The notes under the pieces were generated by a model that was given only the letters and a program-made list of their open reading frames with translations, did not search any database and had not been told where the DNA came from. From Bacteroidales bacterium UBA2939 (GTDB lineage: Bacteria; Bacteroidota; Bacteroidia; Bacteroidales; P3): a stretch of 18,791 bases of DNA. Below are positions 1-11,700 of this stretch, piece by piece. Each line of letters opens with the position of its first letter. The first letter of the stretch is position 1. The stretch is from NCBI GenBank assembly GCA_002349055.1, contig DECD01000052.1, positions 20,838 to 39,628 of the forward strand. Direction: 5' to 3'. Position numbers and translations under genes: made by a program.

Positions 1-91
1 CAGGCATAGAATGTCCGCCATGGAACGAGGCGGTTACGACATTAAACCAATCAACAAACACCATGATTGGCTAAAAGAAAATATACAATAA
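1..91 (+). CDS. C-terminal end of an unidentified protein (5' truncated)
   Basis: An open frame enters from the left edge (codons start at base 2) and ends at TAA 89-91. The visible 29 residues end in ...GGYDIKPINKHHDWLKENIQ. The tail is polar and has no membrane segment. I do not recognise the family. It is read in the same direction as pnp, but 155 nt and a separate promoter lie between them, so co-transcription is not required. That this is coding at all rests on the open frame, the sensible composition and the abrupt change to AT-rich DNA after the stop. Confidence 0.55.
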   Translation, partial: RHRMSAMERGGYDIKPINKHHDWLKENIQ

Positions 92-92
92 A

Positions 93-123
93 TATTTCAA
101 TTCCCATTTTTTTTGTATCTTTG
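93..123 (+). promoter_or_regulatory. Bacteroidota-type promoter of pnp
   Basis: TATCTTTG at 116-123 matches the Bacteroidota -7 consensus TAnnTTTG exactly. The -33 side is weak: only TATTTC-like sequence at 93-98, with no clean TTTG. Transcription would start near 130, giving a leader of roughly 115 nt before the pnp ATG. Confidence 0.6.
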
Positions 124-146
124 CACTTTCTTTTTGCCGGTTTTAG

Positions 147-229
147 ATGCCCGCCGAAGGAGATAGATAGTTGAAATTAACACTTTTATGAGCCTTGGGG
201 ACGGTCCTCACGGCTGCGGAAATAGATAA
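147..229 (+). promoter_or_regulatory. pnp leader with two short upstream ORFs and a hairpin
   Basis: The leader contains two ATG-started mini-ORFs: 147-170 (MPAEGDR) and 188-229 (MSLGDGPHGCGNR). Part of the second can fold as a hairpin at 191-215: AGCC pairs with GGCT and GGGG with CCTC (one G-U), around a 2x2 internal loop and a 5-nt loop. In E. coli, PNPase represses its own mRNA through a leader stem processed by RNase III. A comparable role here is inference only, and the short ORFs may be chance. Confidence 0.3.
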
Positions 230-246
230 AAACAATAAAAAAACAA

Positions 247-2517
247 ATGAACGAACACATTATCACAAAGCGTTTCGATCTCGGCGACGGCCGCATGATT
301 GAAATCGAGACCGGCAAGCTGGCCAAACAGGCCGACGGCGCTGCCGTGGTCCGCATGAACGACACGATGCTTCTGGCCACTGTCTGCTCGAAGAAAGAGG
401 TGGGCGAGAACGTCGACTTCATGCCCCTCACCGTTGACTATCAGGAAAAATATGCCGCCATGGGTCGCTTCCCTGGCGGTTTCTTCAAGCGCGAGGCCCG
501 TCCCTCGGAACATGAGATCCTCATCGCCCGCCTGGTCGACCGTGCCCTGCGTCCCCTCTTCCCCGACAACTTCCACGCCGAGGTACAGGTTCAGATTACC
601 CTCATCAGCGGCGATAAAGACACCATGCCCGACCAGCTGGCCGCCCTGGCCGCCGCTTCGGCCCTCGCCGTGAGCGACATCCCCTTCAACGGCCCCGTTA
701 GCGAGGTGCGCGTGAGCTACCTCGACGGCAAGTACGTCATCAACACCCCCATGGAGGACATCGACCGCGCCGACCTCGACCTCATCGTGGCCGCCACCGC
801 CGACAATATCATGATGGTGGAAGGCGAGATGAAGGAGGTTAGCGAGGACGTGATGCTCAACGCCCTCAAGGCCGCCCACGAGGCCATCAAGATCCAGTGC
901 CGCGTGCTCGACGAGCTGACCGTGGAGGCCGGCAAGACCGAGAAGCGCGAGTACTGCCACGAGGTGAACGACGAGGAACTTCGCCAGCGCCTCCACGACG
1001 CCGTCTACCAGAAATGCTACGATTTTTCCAAGCAGGGCATCGCCAACAAACATCAGCGTGAAGATGGTTTTGCGGCTATTAAACAAGAGTTTATTGACGC
1101 AAATTATACCGAGGAGACCCTCACGGATGAAGTAAAATTCATGATTGACCGCTACTACCACGACACGGAGCGCGAGGCCATGCGCGACATGGTGCTCAAC
1201 GAGCGCACCCGTCTCGACGGCCGTCAGCTCGACGAGATCCGCCCCATCTGGTGCGAGACCGACTACCTGCCTTCGGCTCACGGTAGTGCCATCTTCACCC
1301 GCGGCGAGACCCAGTCGCTTTCCACCTGCACGCTGGGCACCAAGCTCGACGAGCAGAAGATTGACGGTGCCGTCATCGAGGGTATGCGCCGCTTCCTGTT
1401 GCACTACAACTTCCCCGGCTTTGCCACCGGCGAGGTCAAGCGCAGCGGCAGCACCAGCCGCCGCGAGGTGGGTCACGGCCACCTGGCTTGGCGCGCCCTG
1501 AAAGAGGTGCTGCCCACCGAGGATGAGTGCCCCTACACCATCCGCGTGGTCAGCGACATCCTCGAGAGTAACGGTTCCTCTTCGATGGCTACCGTCTGCG
1601 CCGGCTGCATGGCGCTGATGGATGCCGGCGTCAAGCTGCGCAAGCCTGTGGCCGGTATCGCCATGGGTCTCATCTCGAAGGGTGACAAGTGGGCCGTGCT
1701 GAGCGACATCCTCGGCGACGAGGATCACCTGGGCGACATGGACTTCAAGGTCTGCGGCACCCGCGACGGTATCACCGCCTGCCAGATGGATATCAAGGTC
1801 GACGGCCTCAGCTATGACGTTCTCGCCAAAGCTTTGGAGCAGGCCCGCCAGGGTCGTCTCTACATCCTCGGCAAGATTCTCGAGACCATTCCCGAGCCGC
1901 GTGCCGACTACAAGGACTTCGTGCCTCGCATCGAGCAGATCAAGATTCCGAAAGACTTCATTGGTGCCGTCATCGGCAAGGGTGGTGAGGTTATCCAGAA
2001 GATCCAAGCCGAGACCAACACCATCATTAATATCGAGGAAGAGGGCGACTTCGGCATCGTCGATGTCGCTTCGGCCAACAAGGACGACATCGCTGCCGCC
2101 CTCAAGTGGATCAAGGACATCTGCACCGTTCCCGAGGTGGGCGATGTGTTCGACGCCAAGGTCGTCAGCATCGTCGAGTTTGGTGCCTTTATGGAGTTCC
2201 TGCCCGGCAAGGAAGGTCTGATGCACATCAGCGAGTACGAGTGGGGTCACCCCGAGACCCTCGACGGCCTCATCCATGTGGGCGACGAGTTCCAGGTGAA
2301 GGTCATCGCCTTCGACGAGAAGAACGGCAAGATTAAACTCAGCCGCAAGGCCCTGCTTCCCAAGCCCGAGGGTTATGTGGAAGAGAAGCCTTCCCGTGGT
2401 CCGCGCCGCGAAGGTGGCGACCGTGGTCCCCGCAAGGACGGCGACCGTGGTGGCCATGGTGGCGACCGTGGCCATGGCGAGCGTCGCTCCAGCGGCGACG
2501 GTGGCCGCCGGAGATAA
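247..2517 (+). CDS. pnp: Polynucleotide phosphorylase (PNPase)
   Basis: This 756-residue protein is a 3'-to-5' exoribonuclease that uses phosphate to release nucleoside diphosphates from RNA. It works as a cytoplasmic trimer in RNA decay. Order of domains: first RNase PH domain (about 10-145) with the RNA-gripping loop GGFFKRE near residues 77-83; helical linker (about 240-315); second RNase PH domain with the phosphate/metal motif DEDHLGDMDFK around 491-501; KH domain (about 560-620) with IGAVIGKGGE; S1 domain (about 630-700). A basic Arg/Gly/Asp tail of about 50 residues follows, with repeated GGDRG and GDRGG. Core length is normal for the family; the RGG-like tail is extra and probably binds RNA. 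The ATG at 247 follows an A-rich stretch, as is usual in this phylum. Codon use is strongly GC3-rich, except for a patch at about 1021-1140. The gene has its own promoter and terminator. Confidence 0.97.
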   Translation: MNEHIITKRFDLGDGRMIEIETGKLAKQADGAAVVRMNDTMLLATVCSKKEVGENVDFMPLTVDYQEKYAAMGRFPGGFFKREARPSEHEILIARLVDRALRPLFPDNFHAEVQVQITLISGDKDTMPDQLAALAAASALAVSDIPFNGPVSEVRVSYLDGKYVINTPMEDIDRADLDLIVAATADNIMMVEGEMKEVSEDVMLNALKAAHEAIKIQCRVLDELTVEAGKTEKREYCHEVNDEELRQRLHDAVYQKCYDFSKQGIANKHQREDGFAAIKQEFIDANYTEETLTDEVKFMIDRYYHDTEREAMRDMVLNERTRLDGRQLDEIRPIWCETDYLPSAHGSAIFTRGETQSLSTCTLGTKLDEQKIDGAVIEGMRRFLLHYNFPGFATGEVKRSGSTSRREVGHGHLAWRALKEVLPTEDECPYTIRVVSDILESNGSSSMATVCAGCMALMDAGVKLRKPVAGIAMGLISKGDKWAVLSDILGDEDHLGDMDFKVCGTRDGITACQMDIKVDGLSYDVLAKALEQARQGRLYILGKILETIPEPRADYKDFVPRIEQIKIPKDFIGAVIGKGGEVIQKIQAETNTIINIEEEGDFGIVDVASANKDDIAAALKWIKDICTVPEVGDVFDAKVVSIVEFGAFMEFLPGKEGLMHISEYEWGHPETLDGLIHVGDEFQVKVIAFDEKNGKIKLSRKALLPKPEGYVEEKPSRGPRREGGDRGPRKDGDRGGHGGDRGHGERRSSGDGGRRR

Positions 2518-2518
2518 G

Positions 2519-2539
2519 GTTTACTGTTTACAGTTTACA
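2519..2539 (+). repeat. Heptamer tandem repeat after pnp (unit GTTTACA)
   Basis: Three consecutive 7-nt units (GTTTACT, GTTTACA, GTTTACA) begin one base after the pnp stop codon and run up to the terminator stem. Similar period-7 arrays with other units occur elsewhere in this window. Confidence 0.75.
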
Positions 2540-2544
2540 GTGAG

Positions 2545-2581
2545 AAAAAGAGGATGTCCTGACGGGCGTCCTCTTTTTTTT
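2545..2581 (+). terminator. Rho-independent terminator of pnp
   Basis: GAGGATG (2550-2556) pairs with CGTCCTC (2567-2573, one G-U) and is followed by eight T. A run of A on the 5' side extends the stem against the T-run. It lies 28 nt after the pnp stop and separates pnp from the downstream unit. Confidence 0.85.
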
Positions 2582-2630
2582 GCTTTTTGTGTTTTGTAAA
2601 TTATTGTATTGTAGTTTGTTGTAAAAAATA

Positions 2631-2662
2631 TTTGCATTTTTGGAGAGAAATTTGTAACTTTG
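2631..2662 (+). promoter_or_regulatory. Bacteroidota-type promoter of the surface-protein operon
   Basis: TTTG at 2631-2634 (-33) and TAACTTTG at 2655-2662 (-7), separated by 20 nt, match the phylum consensus at every defined position. This gives a leader of about 35 nt before ATG 2705. It is the only clear promoter ahead of the four genes ending at 14357. Confidence 0.8.
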
Positions 2663-2704
2663 CCCTTTCAAAATGAGAAAAACAGGAATATAATACATAA
2701 TAAT

Positions 2705-5700
2705 ATGAAACATCATTATTTGAAAGGGCTATGCCTTCTGGCATTGAGTTTCTGTCTTATGCCTTTCATGGCGAAGGCCACGCCATGGTACGGCAAAGAC
2801 TATTTCGAGAAAGACTACAACTACAGCGCCTTTTCGTTAGGTTCGGGACGCATCCATATCAAGACGCTGATTTTCGCGGAAGGAACCATTGCCAACTTCG
2901 CCGCCCAGCGTGGCAGGGAGCATTACTGGGACGACTACGAAAACCCTAGAGTGTGGTACCAGCAGGAGGGCGATTCGAAGAACGCCATTTTTGAATATCG
3001 GGCCGACAACGAAAAGAACAAGCCCGGCGAAGTTTCCGGTCGTCCTGAAAACGAAGGCTGGGTTACCATCAGGGTCTATTCCGGCACCGTCGTCATCACC
3101 AACCCCTACGACGAAGAACGGGTAGTGTTGACCGCCGATGGACAGTGGCACGACATCAACCTACGCCGTAGCGGTACGGGCGACCACCTCACCTTCTGTG
3201 AGGTGGATTGGTACACGCCTGAAAGCCTCAATGGCCATACCTTCATCGTCGGAGTCAATTCAATCTATTCCCCAAGAGCGTCGGAGTCGACAGGTGATAT
3301 GTTCAAAAGTGTGTTTGAGCTGGGCTCATTTGTTGGTGACGACCCCGACCAGCAGCCCGAGCTGATGGATCCTATCTTCTATCCTTCGTCGGAGATTGCC
3401 GCAGGTCAGATTGCCGTCCCCTACATCTCGCACCAGGAGACCTACCAGTACAGTACTTCGCTGAACCCTGGTATGATTTATCCTCTCCACGACCGCAGCG
3501 GACTTGTCTATGTGCCGTCTAGAGACACGGTGCAGCACGGCTTCTACTTGAATATGCAGACGCGGACGAGCCAGTCGTCGGATGATGTGGATTTCCGACA
3601 GTGGCTCAAGTCGAGCACGGTGGATATTCCGGCCTACCACAAGGTCTACTCTATGATAACCGGGTGGTATGTCTATCAGGACGAGGACAGCGGGAAGTGG
3701 TTGTGCGATATGCGGGCACGAGATGTCGAATGGCATCTGCACTACCCCTACGAGGAGGATTTGGTCCCGTATGACTATTTTGTGTTGCAGCGAGCCTATC
3801 GGCCCGACTATTCCGATGCGGTGACGATAGCGACGGTGCCGATGGATGAGCCGGAGAAGGATTCTCTTTTTCTGAAGATTTACCACCATGTTGATTCGAC
3901 GGAAGGGGCCTGGATGAACCCGTTGTATGGGCCGGACAACGACTCGTGTCACATGATTTTCTATCGTGTCAGAAGGGCGTCGTCGGCACAGTGGGGGTGG
4001 GCAGGAAACCCATACGCTGACTCTGTGGTGAGCGTGCAGCCGGTATACCTGCAAGGTATTGGTGGCGCGAACTCGTGGCGCCACTACACCACCGACCCCG
4101 ACTTTGCCTCCAACCATACGGTGAACCTCACCTTCCAGATGGCCAACGACAACGATGATATGGATCGCGGCGATGCGAGGGCTTTCCCGCGTATTCTGCG
4201 TACTTTCTGGGACGACCGGGCAAAGCTGAAATTGCAGCGTATCGCCATAGAGACACACGACACGGTGACGCTGACCATTCCCGGCGACAGCATCGAGGCT
4301 GTGCTGAAGCGCATGTATACGGGTGGTAACGGCCAACCCTCGGCCCACCCGCTGACCTATGCTGACCAGCTCTATCTGAAATGCGAGCACTACAAGTACC
4401 GCGTGTGGTTGGACACGGTGGGTGCCAAACTGAAACTCAATCCTTTGTGGGACAACACTCCCACTACCGCTGCCGATGCGTGGGAGATTACCCGTGATGG
4501 CGGCGAGGAACCCTATTTCACCGATGCCGCCGAACTGTTGAGCCTGAACGCCACGCAGGGAGCGTATCCCGACTGTGTGCTGCTGACGTGGGATGCCACC
4601 GAAGGCGGCACCGACCAGTATATCATTGAGACGCGCCCGAACAGCGACAGCAGCTGGCGGGTGTTGGACAGCACCATCAACAACTACTGGCGCGACACCA
4701 CTGCCAACCCGATGGAGACCCCCATGTGGCAATACCGCGTGACAGCGGAGTATATGTGCAACGGGACGCTGCACACCGACAGCCGCACCACCGAGGGCTA
4801 CCGCTCGCTGTGGGGCCGCGTGAGCGGCCGCGTGCATTATGAAGACGGCACCGGCTGTGCCGACATTACGGTAGTGGCCACACGCAGCAGCGACGGAGCT
4901 ACCGTGCAGACGGTGCAGACCGACGAGGCGGGCAACTACCTGTTCGACAGCCTGCCATACGCCGCCGGCGTGGAGTATATCATCACGCCCACATCGGAGC
5001 ATGCCGTGTTCAGTTACAACCATACCTCCAGTGGCTCCGCCACAACCAACCTCTCGCTGGGACACTGCCTGGTGACAGGTATCGACTTTGACAACCTTTC
5101 GTCGGTGCGCTTCTCGGGCCGTGTGCTCTATGAGAACAGCAGTGTTCCGGTGCGCGACGCCAACCTTCTGCTGAACGGGAAGATGGTGTCGTTGCGGCAG
5201 GTGCCGGTGAAGACCGACGCCAGCGGCAACTTCGAGATCCGTGTGCCGCAGGGCGAAGCCTTCACCCTTCAGGTGGTGAAGAACGCTCACCATTTTGCCG
5301 GCGACGGCTTTGTCCGCATCGACAACGACAGTTTGCTCACCCTTACCGAGGCGCTCGACGGTGTGCGCGTGTGGGACCAGACAAAGGTGACCCTTGCCGG
5401 TCGCCTCTGCGGCGGATTGGACCAGAGGGACTTGCCGCTGGGCTTCGGCCTCTCGCGCAACAACCTGGGCGACGACCTCAAGCTCGTCCTCGAACTCGAG
5501 GGCGACAATGTGAGCTACATTGTCCGTGTGCCGAGCGACCTGACCAAAGACACCCTTGAATTCCTCGAGCCGCACCTCGTCTACACCGACGAGGGGGTCG
5601 ACACCGTAGGTTGGACGAAGGTACACTATCAGCAGAAACGCATCATTATAGAGCCCGACAGCGCCACGGGAGAATTCCGCGCCGAGCTTTTCCCTGTGCG

Positions 5701-8700
5701 CTACAAGGTGACGCAGGCGACCGCCCGCGGCTATGCTACGCTTTTCCCTGCCGGCACCACGTCGGAGGTGGTGGACTTGAGCAATGTGGCCAGCGGGTTT
5801 GGACCTAAAGAGTCCGACACGGTAGAGAACGGTGCCTGGCGAAGGGCGAATGAAGAAGGGGAAACGGAGAATGTCATAGGAATCACTCAATATGACCGGC
5901 AATACAAGCTGACCTACCGTAGCCCCATCTCCGTAACCTGCAAGCAGATGCGGTGGGGTATGGAGGTCGACTGGCTGGGCGAGGAGACCATGCGGCGCAC
6001 CAGCATCACCAACGAAGAGGTGATGATACCGCTGGCCACGAAGCGTGACGACGGCACCTACCACTACACCTTTGGTTTGCCGGTGTTCAAGAGTGACAAC
6101 TACGAATTCCGAGCCTATGCCCACGAGGACTACTACTACAACAACGACCCCACAAGCTTACGACACGACCGCGTGCATATCCGGGGTGGTGTGCTGAAGG
6201 TGTACAATGGCATGCACGATGCAGTAGAAACGCAGATCCTGACCAAGGAACTCGACTCTGTCGGCACGGCGGTATTCACGGTGCCGGTGGACAATGCCTC
6301 GTTCGTGTTGTCGGGTGACCAGGCGGTGCGTTCTCTCGACCTCTCGGTGGAGAGCGAGGGTCAATATGTGGTGTCGCAGGCGGTGCGGGGATATGTGACG
6401 GGCAACCGCAATCCCGGAGCTGTCGTTACCACCCATGGTAATATCGGGCTCCTCGACATCCTGCGCGACCCGCCAGGAGCCAACTCCACGGCCTATCTTG
6501 AGGACGGCACCAAGTACTCCTACAGCTATGTCTACGATTGGAGCATAAAATTTGGACTCGACATCGGTTACAGCCGCGGTGAACGTGCCAATTTCGTCCT
6601 CGGAACATGGGAGGGAGAAGGCGGTGGCCCATGGTCGGGGTCGGAACTGGACATCACCACCGTTATCTCGAATTCCATCCCCATTACCAGCTCCTTCCAT
6701 TACAAGCATCAGGGAAACTATAGTTTCTCCACCTCTGGGCGCATCTCCACCAGCAACTCACCCTTTAGTGTGGGGCAGGAGGGCGATGTCTATATTGGAT
6801 TAGTGCAGAATGTCTACTCGCGCCGCTGGGATGCTGTGGCACCCGTCGATTCGGTCACCTACGCCGCATTCTCGGCCCGTATCGAAAATGGCTCCATGCC
6901 TACTGTCGCCGCCGGCGCCGATGCCGAAGGACACCCATACTACCTTGTCATCGGTAGCGAGCTGGAGTCAGGCCCTTATCTGCAATCCACTTTTGCCTAC
7001 ACACACGACTATATCAAGTCCAACGTCATCCCGCAGCTGCTCAACCAGCGCGATGCCCTGTTGCTTACCTGCGACAGTGCGACGGCGCAGGCGGCTGCCC
7101 AGAACAGCGGCAAGGTGGTCTACTGGAGCCGGGTTCCCGCTGGCGACAGCAACTGGGCCAGCAAAAACTACTACCGCTCACTGACTCCCGCCGACTACGA
7201 CGAGCAATGGAGCGACGAGGTGGACGCCTACAATCGTTTGGTTGCTGACTGGGTGAAGCTTATGCTTCAGAACGAGTCGGAAAAGGTGGAGGCAATCAAC
7301 AGCCCCCACAGCGAACTGATAGGGAACTATTCTGTAGGCACCGCCGCAACCGTCGAGCACGACGAGGAGTATGCCTACAGCAACACCTACGAAATCTTCT
7401 TCGACTATCCTGGGGCCTCCCTCTCTACCGGAGACATGGTGTCTAATATTGCAAATCGCTTCGGCAAAGCTATAGAAGAACAAATCGAAAAAGCTTTCGA
7501 GACTTTGATTGACCCGGATGATGATGAGGAAACAAACAATCCCCATACCATCGCTGTCAATACACAAACCTCTGTTAACAAATTCGAGATTACCCCAATC
7601 CTTGATCTCGACTTCAACCGCGACCCCACCGAGGAGACCTCCCGCACCCGTAAGATTGGTTTTAAGCTGGAAACCGACGAGATTGGCCACATGGATGTGG
7701 CTGTCTACCGTGCCAAGATGCAGTATGGGGACTTCTGGTTCAACGACAGTTCGTATGCGACACGTGAATTTGTGGACAACGGCAACGACTACGACGGCGA
7801 ACGTCTCCTCTATGGCGCTCCCGTCTTCTACCTCCTCGGCGGTGCCACCCGTTGCCCCTGCGAAGAGGCAGACAGCACCGAATTCTTCGTGCCGAAGATG
7901 CCGCTCTCGGCAGGTGCGCTGAAGCTCGACAACCCGAAGATTGACATCAACGTGCATGAGCGCAGCGATGTGCCTATCGACCGTCCGGCCGTATTCACCA
8001 TCACCCTCCACAACGACATTGAAGAGCCGATAGGTGTGGCGGCATCGAGTCTCATTCCTTTCAAGTTGCGTCTCAATGACGCCAGCAATCCCCACGGTGC
8101 CCGCATCCTCATCGACGGCATGCCGCTCACCGACGGGCGCACGGTCATGCTCCTCGGGCAGCAAGTCATCACCAAGACTGTCGAAGTCTATGCAGGCGAC
8201 GGCTACGACTTTGAGGATCTGGAGCTGATTTTCGAGTCTTCCTGCTTCTATCCCAACGTGAGCAATGTGACCTTCTCGGTACACTTCACCCCCGTCTCCT
8301 CGCCCGTTACCCTCGAGCATCCCCGCCAGAACTGGGTGCTCAACACCCTCTCGTCGCAGGATTCCATTGGCTACTACCTGCCCGTCACCATCGCCGAATA
8401 CGATGTGAACTACCGCGAGTTCGACCACATCGAGCTGCAATACAAGGTGTCGACGCAGAGCAACGACGCGTGGGTGAAACTCTGCTCGTGGTATGCCGAC
8501 AGCGCCCTCTACCGCGAAGCCACCGGCACCAAGGCGATGATCAGCGGCGGCAAAATTGACAACATACGCTTCTATGGCGACCGCGACCCCGTGGAGCAGT
8601 ACTACGACCTGCGGGCCGTGAGCTTCTGCCGCCACGGCAGCGGATTCGTGACCCGCTCTTCCGAGGTGATGAGCGGCGTAAAGGACACGCGCCGTCCGCG

Positions 8701-11700
8701 CGTCTTCGGCCAGCCGATGCCTGCCAACGGCATCCTCGGTGTGGGCGACGACCTCAAGCTGCGCTTCAACGAGCCCATTGCGGGCAACCTCCTCGACGAG
8801 GATAACAACTTCCAGCTGCTGGGAGGCACCAACAGCACCGGCATCACCTCGTCGACGAGCATCTTCTTCGACGGTACGCCGAGTTGCGGTGCTACCACGG
8901 CGGTGACCCGTGCCTTGGACGGCAAGAGTTTCTCTGTCGACCTGATGGTGAAGCCTGCGCCCACCACCTCGACTAATAGTCAGGAACTCTTTGGACATAA
9001 CACCACCACGGGCGGCATCTCCTTCGGATTAATACCGGATAGCAACTCCTACCGCCTCTATGCTTACATCGACGACTACAACGTGCAGTCGCTGCGACTC
9101 GACCCGATGACCGACTTCACGCGCGTTGTCATGACCTACGACGACAGCACGGGCCGCATACGCTTCTATGCCGGCACGCAGGATGTCACCGACCCCGATG
9201 CCGACACCACGGGTGCCGACGGCTTCCGTGGCGAGGCTCCGCTCATCTTCGGCCATGGATTCAAGGGCAATATGCTCGAGGCGCGTCTGTGGTTCAAGAC
9301 CCTCTCGCAAGCCGAGATTGTGGAGACCAACCGCAAGCGACTCACGGGTTACGAGCGCAAGCTCGCCGCCTACTACCCCATGAACGAAGGACGCGGCGAG
9401 ACATTGCAGGACAAAGCCAACGGCGGTACGCTGACGCTGCACGGCAGCTCGTGGACGACGCCCAGTGGCTTCTCGCTGCACCTCGACGGCAGCACCGTCG
9501 TTAAGCTCGACCAGAACCTCCTTAGCCGCTCCAACATCCAGGACTACACGCTGATGTTCTGGTTCCGCACCAACGAATACCACGCGGGTCTCTTCTCGGC
9601 CGGATGGGACGGAAACAGCGGCACACTGATGGCCCTCGAAAACGGGAAACTGGTGTTTAAGAACAACGGCATGATTCAACGCTCGTCGAACAACTATGCC
9701 GACGGAATGTGGCACCATTATGTGATTACCGTCAACCGCACCTATAACAACGCCTGCATCTATGTCGACGGCGGGCTGGTGAACACCTTCTCCATCGACA
9801 GCCTCTCGGGCCTCTCGGGCGAGATGTATCTGGGAGGAGCGCAGGGCGTGCAGGGCGTGTCGAACTTCATTGGCCATCTGGACGGTGTGGCGCTCTTCGA
9901 GCAGTCGCTGCCGAGATCTCTCGTCGAGAGTTTCGACAACCTTGCTCCCATGGGCGACGAGATGGGCCTCATTGCCTACCTCTCGTTCAACGAGCAGCGC
10001 GAGAACAATAACGGCATCATGGAAGAGGTCTTCTCTGTGAACAACCAGCGCATTGTGAGAGAAAACGGCGTGGTTGTCCCGACGGAGCAGAAACTGGTGC
10101 TGTGGCCGAGCGAGGATTCCTTGGCCACGATGGCCGACGGCACCGTGAGGGCTCCCATCCGCGAGCGCGACCTGGTGACGAAGATGAACTTCGACTGGGC
10201 CTTCAACAGCGACGAGTTGCTCATCAACCTCAACATGGCCGACAACGAGATTAACAAGAACAGCATCTTCATCACCGTCCGTAATGTGGAGGACCTCAAC
10301 GGCAACCGCACCGTGAGCCCCACCATGTGGCAGGTGTTTGTCAACAAGAACACCCTGCTGTGGGACGACGACGGCATCCACGAGGTGTTCTACTATGATT
10401 TCGACCAGGGCGTCCACAACATCGAGGCGCACATCCGCAACAGCAGCGGCCATCGTCATCAGTTCTCCATCGAGGGACTGCCCGACTGGCTCACCGTCGA
10501 CCGCCCCTACGGCAGCATTGACCCGCAGGAGTCGACGACGCTCAACCTCTCCATCGACAGCCGCACCCTCGCCGTGGGCACCTATTCAGAGATTATCTAC
10601 CTCACCGACGAAGACGGACTTTCCGAACCATTGAAGGTGAGGGTCGACATCAAGGCGCTGTGTCCGTGGTACGGCGTGGAAGAGGGTGAGTACGACCGCC
10701 AGATGACGCTGTGCGGACAGGTGAAGATTGACGGCCTCTACATGACCGACCCCGAAGACATCGTCGTCGCTATGGTGGGCGACACTGTGGTGGGATATAC
10801 CCATGTGAACCCCGACCTCTCGGGTGGCGGCAGCTATATCTTCATGACCATCTACGGCAACCAGTCGACCGAAGGCCGCCAGCTGCGGTTCCGCGCCTGG
10901 CAGGAGTCGACAGGCCACGCCTACAACCTCTCCTCCAGCGTGGATGTATACTTCCAGAGCGACGCCATCGTCGGCCTGCCTCCCGAGGAGCCTGTGCTGC
11001 TCTATTCCAACTCGTCGTCGGTACAGTATTTCGACCTGCACTACGGATGGAACTGGGTATCCTTCTGCATCGCTCCCGAAAACCAAGGGTCGTTGGTGAT
11101 GAACGGCCATTTCGATGTGGGTGACCAAATCAAGGAGGCCAACTCGCGCCGCTTCGTCGAATGGGACGGCCAGCGCTGGCGCGGCACCCTCACCAGTGTC
11201 GACTACCATCAGGTCTATCTCGTCTATTGTAACAATCCGCACTATGGCGTTCAGGTGGCGGGACAGCGGCTCACCACCGACCAGCAGCGCACCGTCACGC
11301 TGAAGCAGGGCTGGAACAACCTGCCTTACCTACAGATGTCTCCCGCCAGCGTCACCGACGCAATGGCCGACTACATCGAGCATGTCTCGGTGGGCGACCT
11401 TGTGAAGTCGCAGGATGCCTTTGCCTACTTCTCGGCCAACCAGCGCTGGGTGGGCTCGCTGACGGCTATGCGTCCCGGCGAGGGCTACTTCCTCAAACGC
11501 CTCGGTGAAGGCGAGGTGAGCTTTACCTACCACGGCACCCGCAACAGCAAGAAAGGCGCATCAACGTATCAACCTATCAACGTATCAACGTATCAACCTC
11601 TCTCCACTATGACGATGATAGCCGCCACCGAGGAGCCTGTGAAACGTGTGCTGGCCTATGTCAACGGCAAGCTGGTGGCCACAGCCGAGCCGATAGATAC

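Noticed and set aside
208..2475. A 755-codon open frame antisense to pnp
   Set aside because: It mirrors pnp almost exactly. Strong GC3 bias removes stop codons from the complementary frame, the translation is a low-complexity mix of Ala, Val, Leu, His and Asp, and PNPase on the other strand is unmistakable.
2660..2704. TTG start at 2660 for the giant protein
   Set aside because: The TTG lies inside the -7 promoter element, and the extra 15 residues would precede an otherwise normal signal peptide starting at ATG 2705.
5826..5865. Possible further degenerate short repeat (purine-rich GAAGGGCGAATGAAGAAGG)
   Set aside because: No consistent period could be read, unlike the clear period-7 arrays, so it may just be a charged linker.
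3326..10459. Long antisense frames (3326-6124, 7178-8998, 9029-10459) under the giant gene
   Set aside because: They are the same GC3 shadow effect. No recognisable domains or signal peptides are seen, and the sense frame is continuous with a clear signal peptide and sorting domain.
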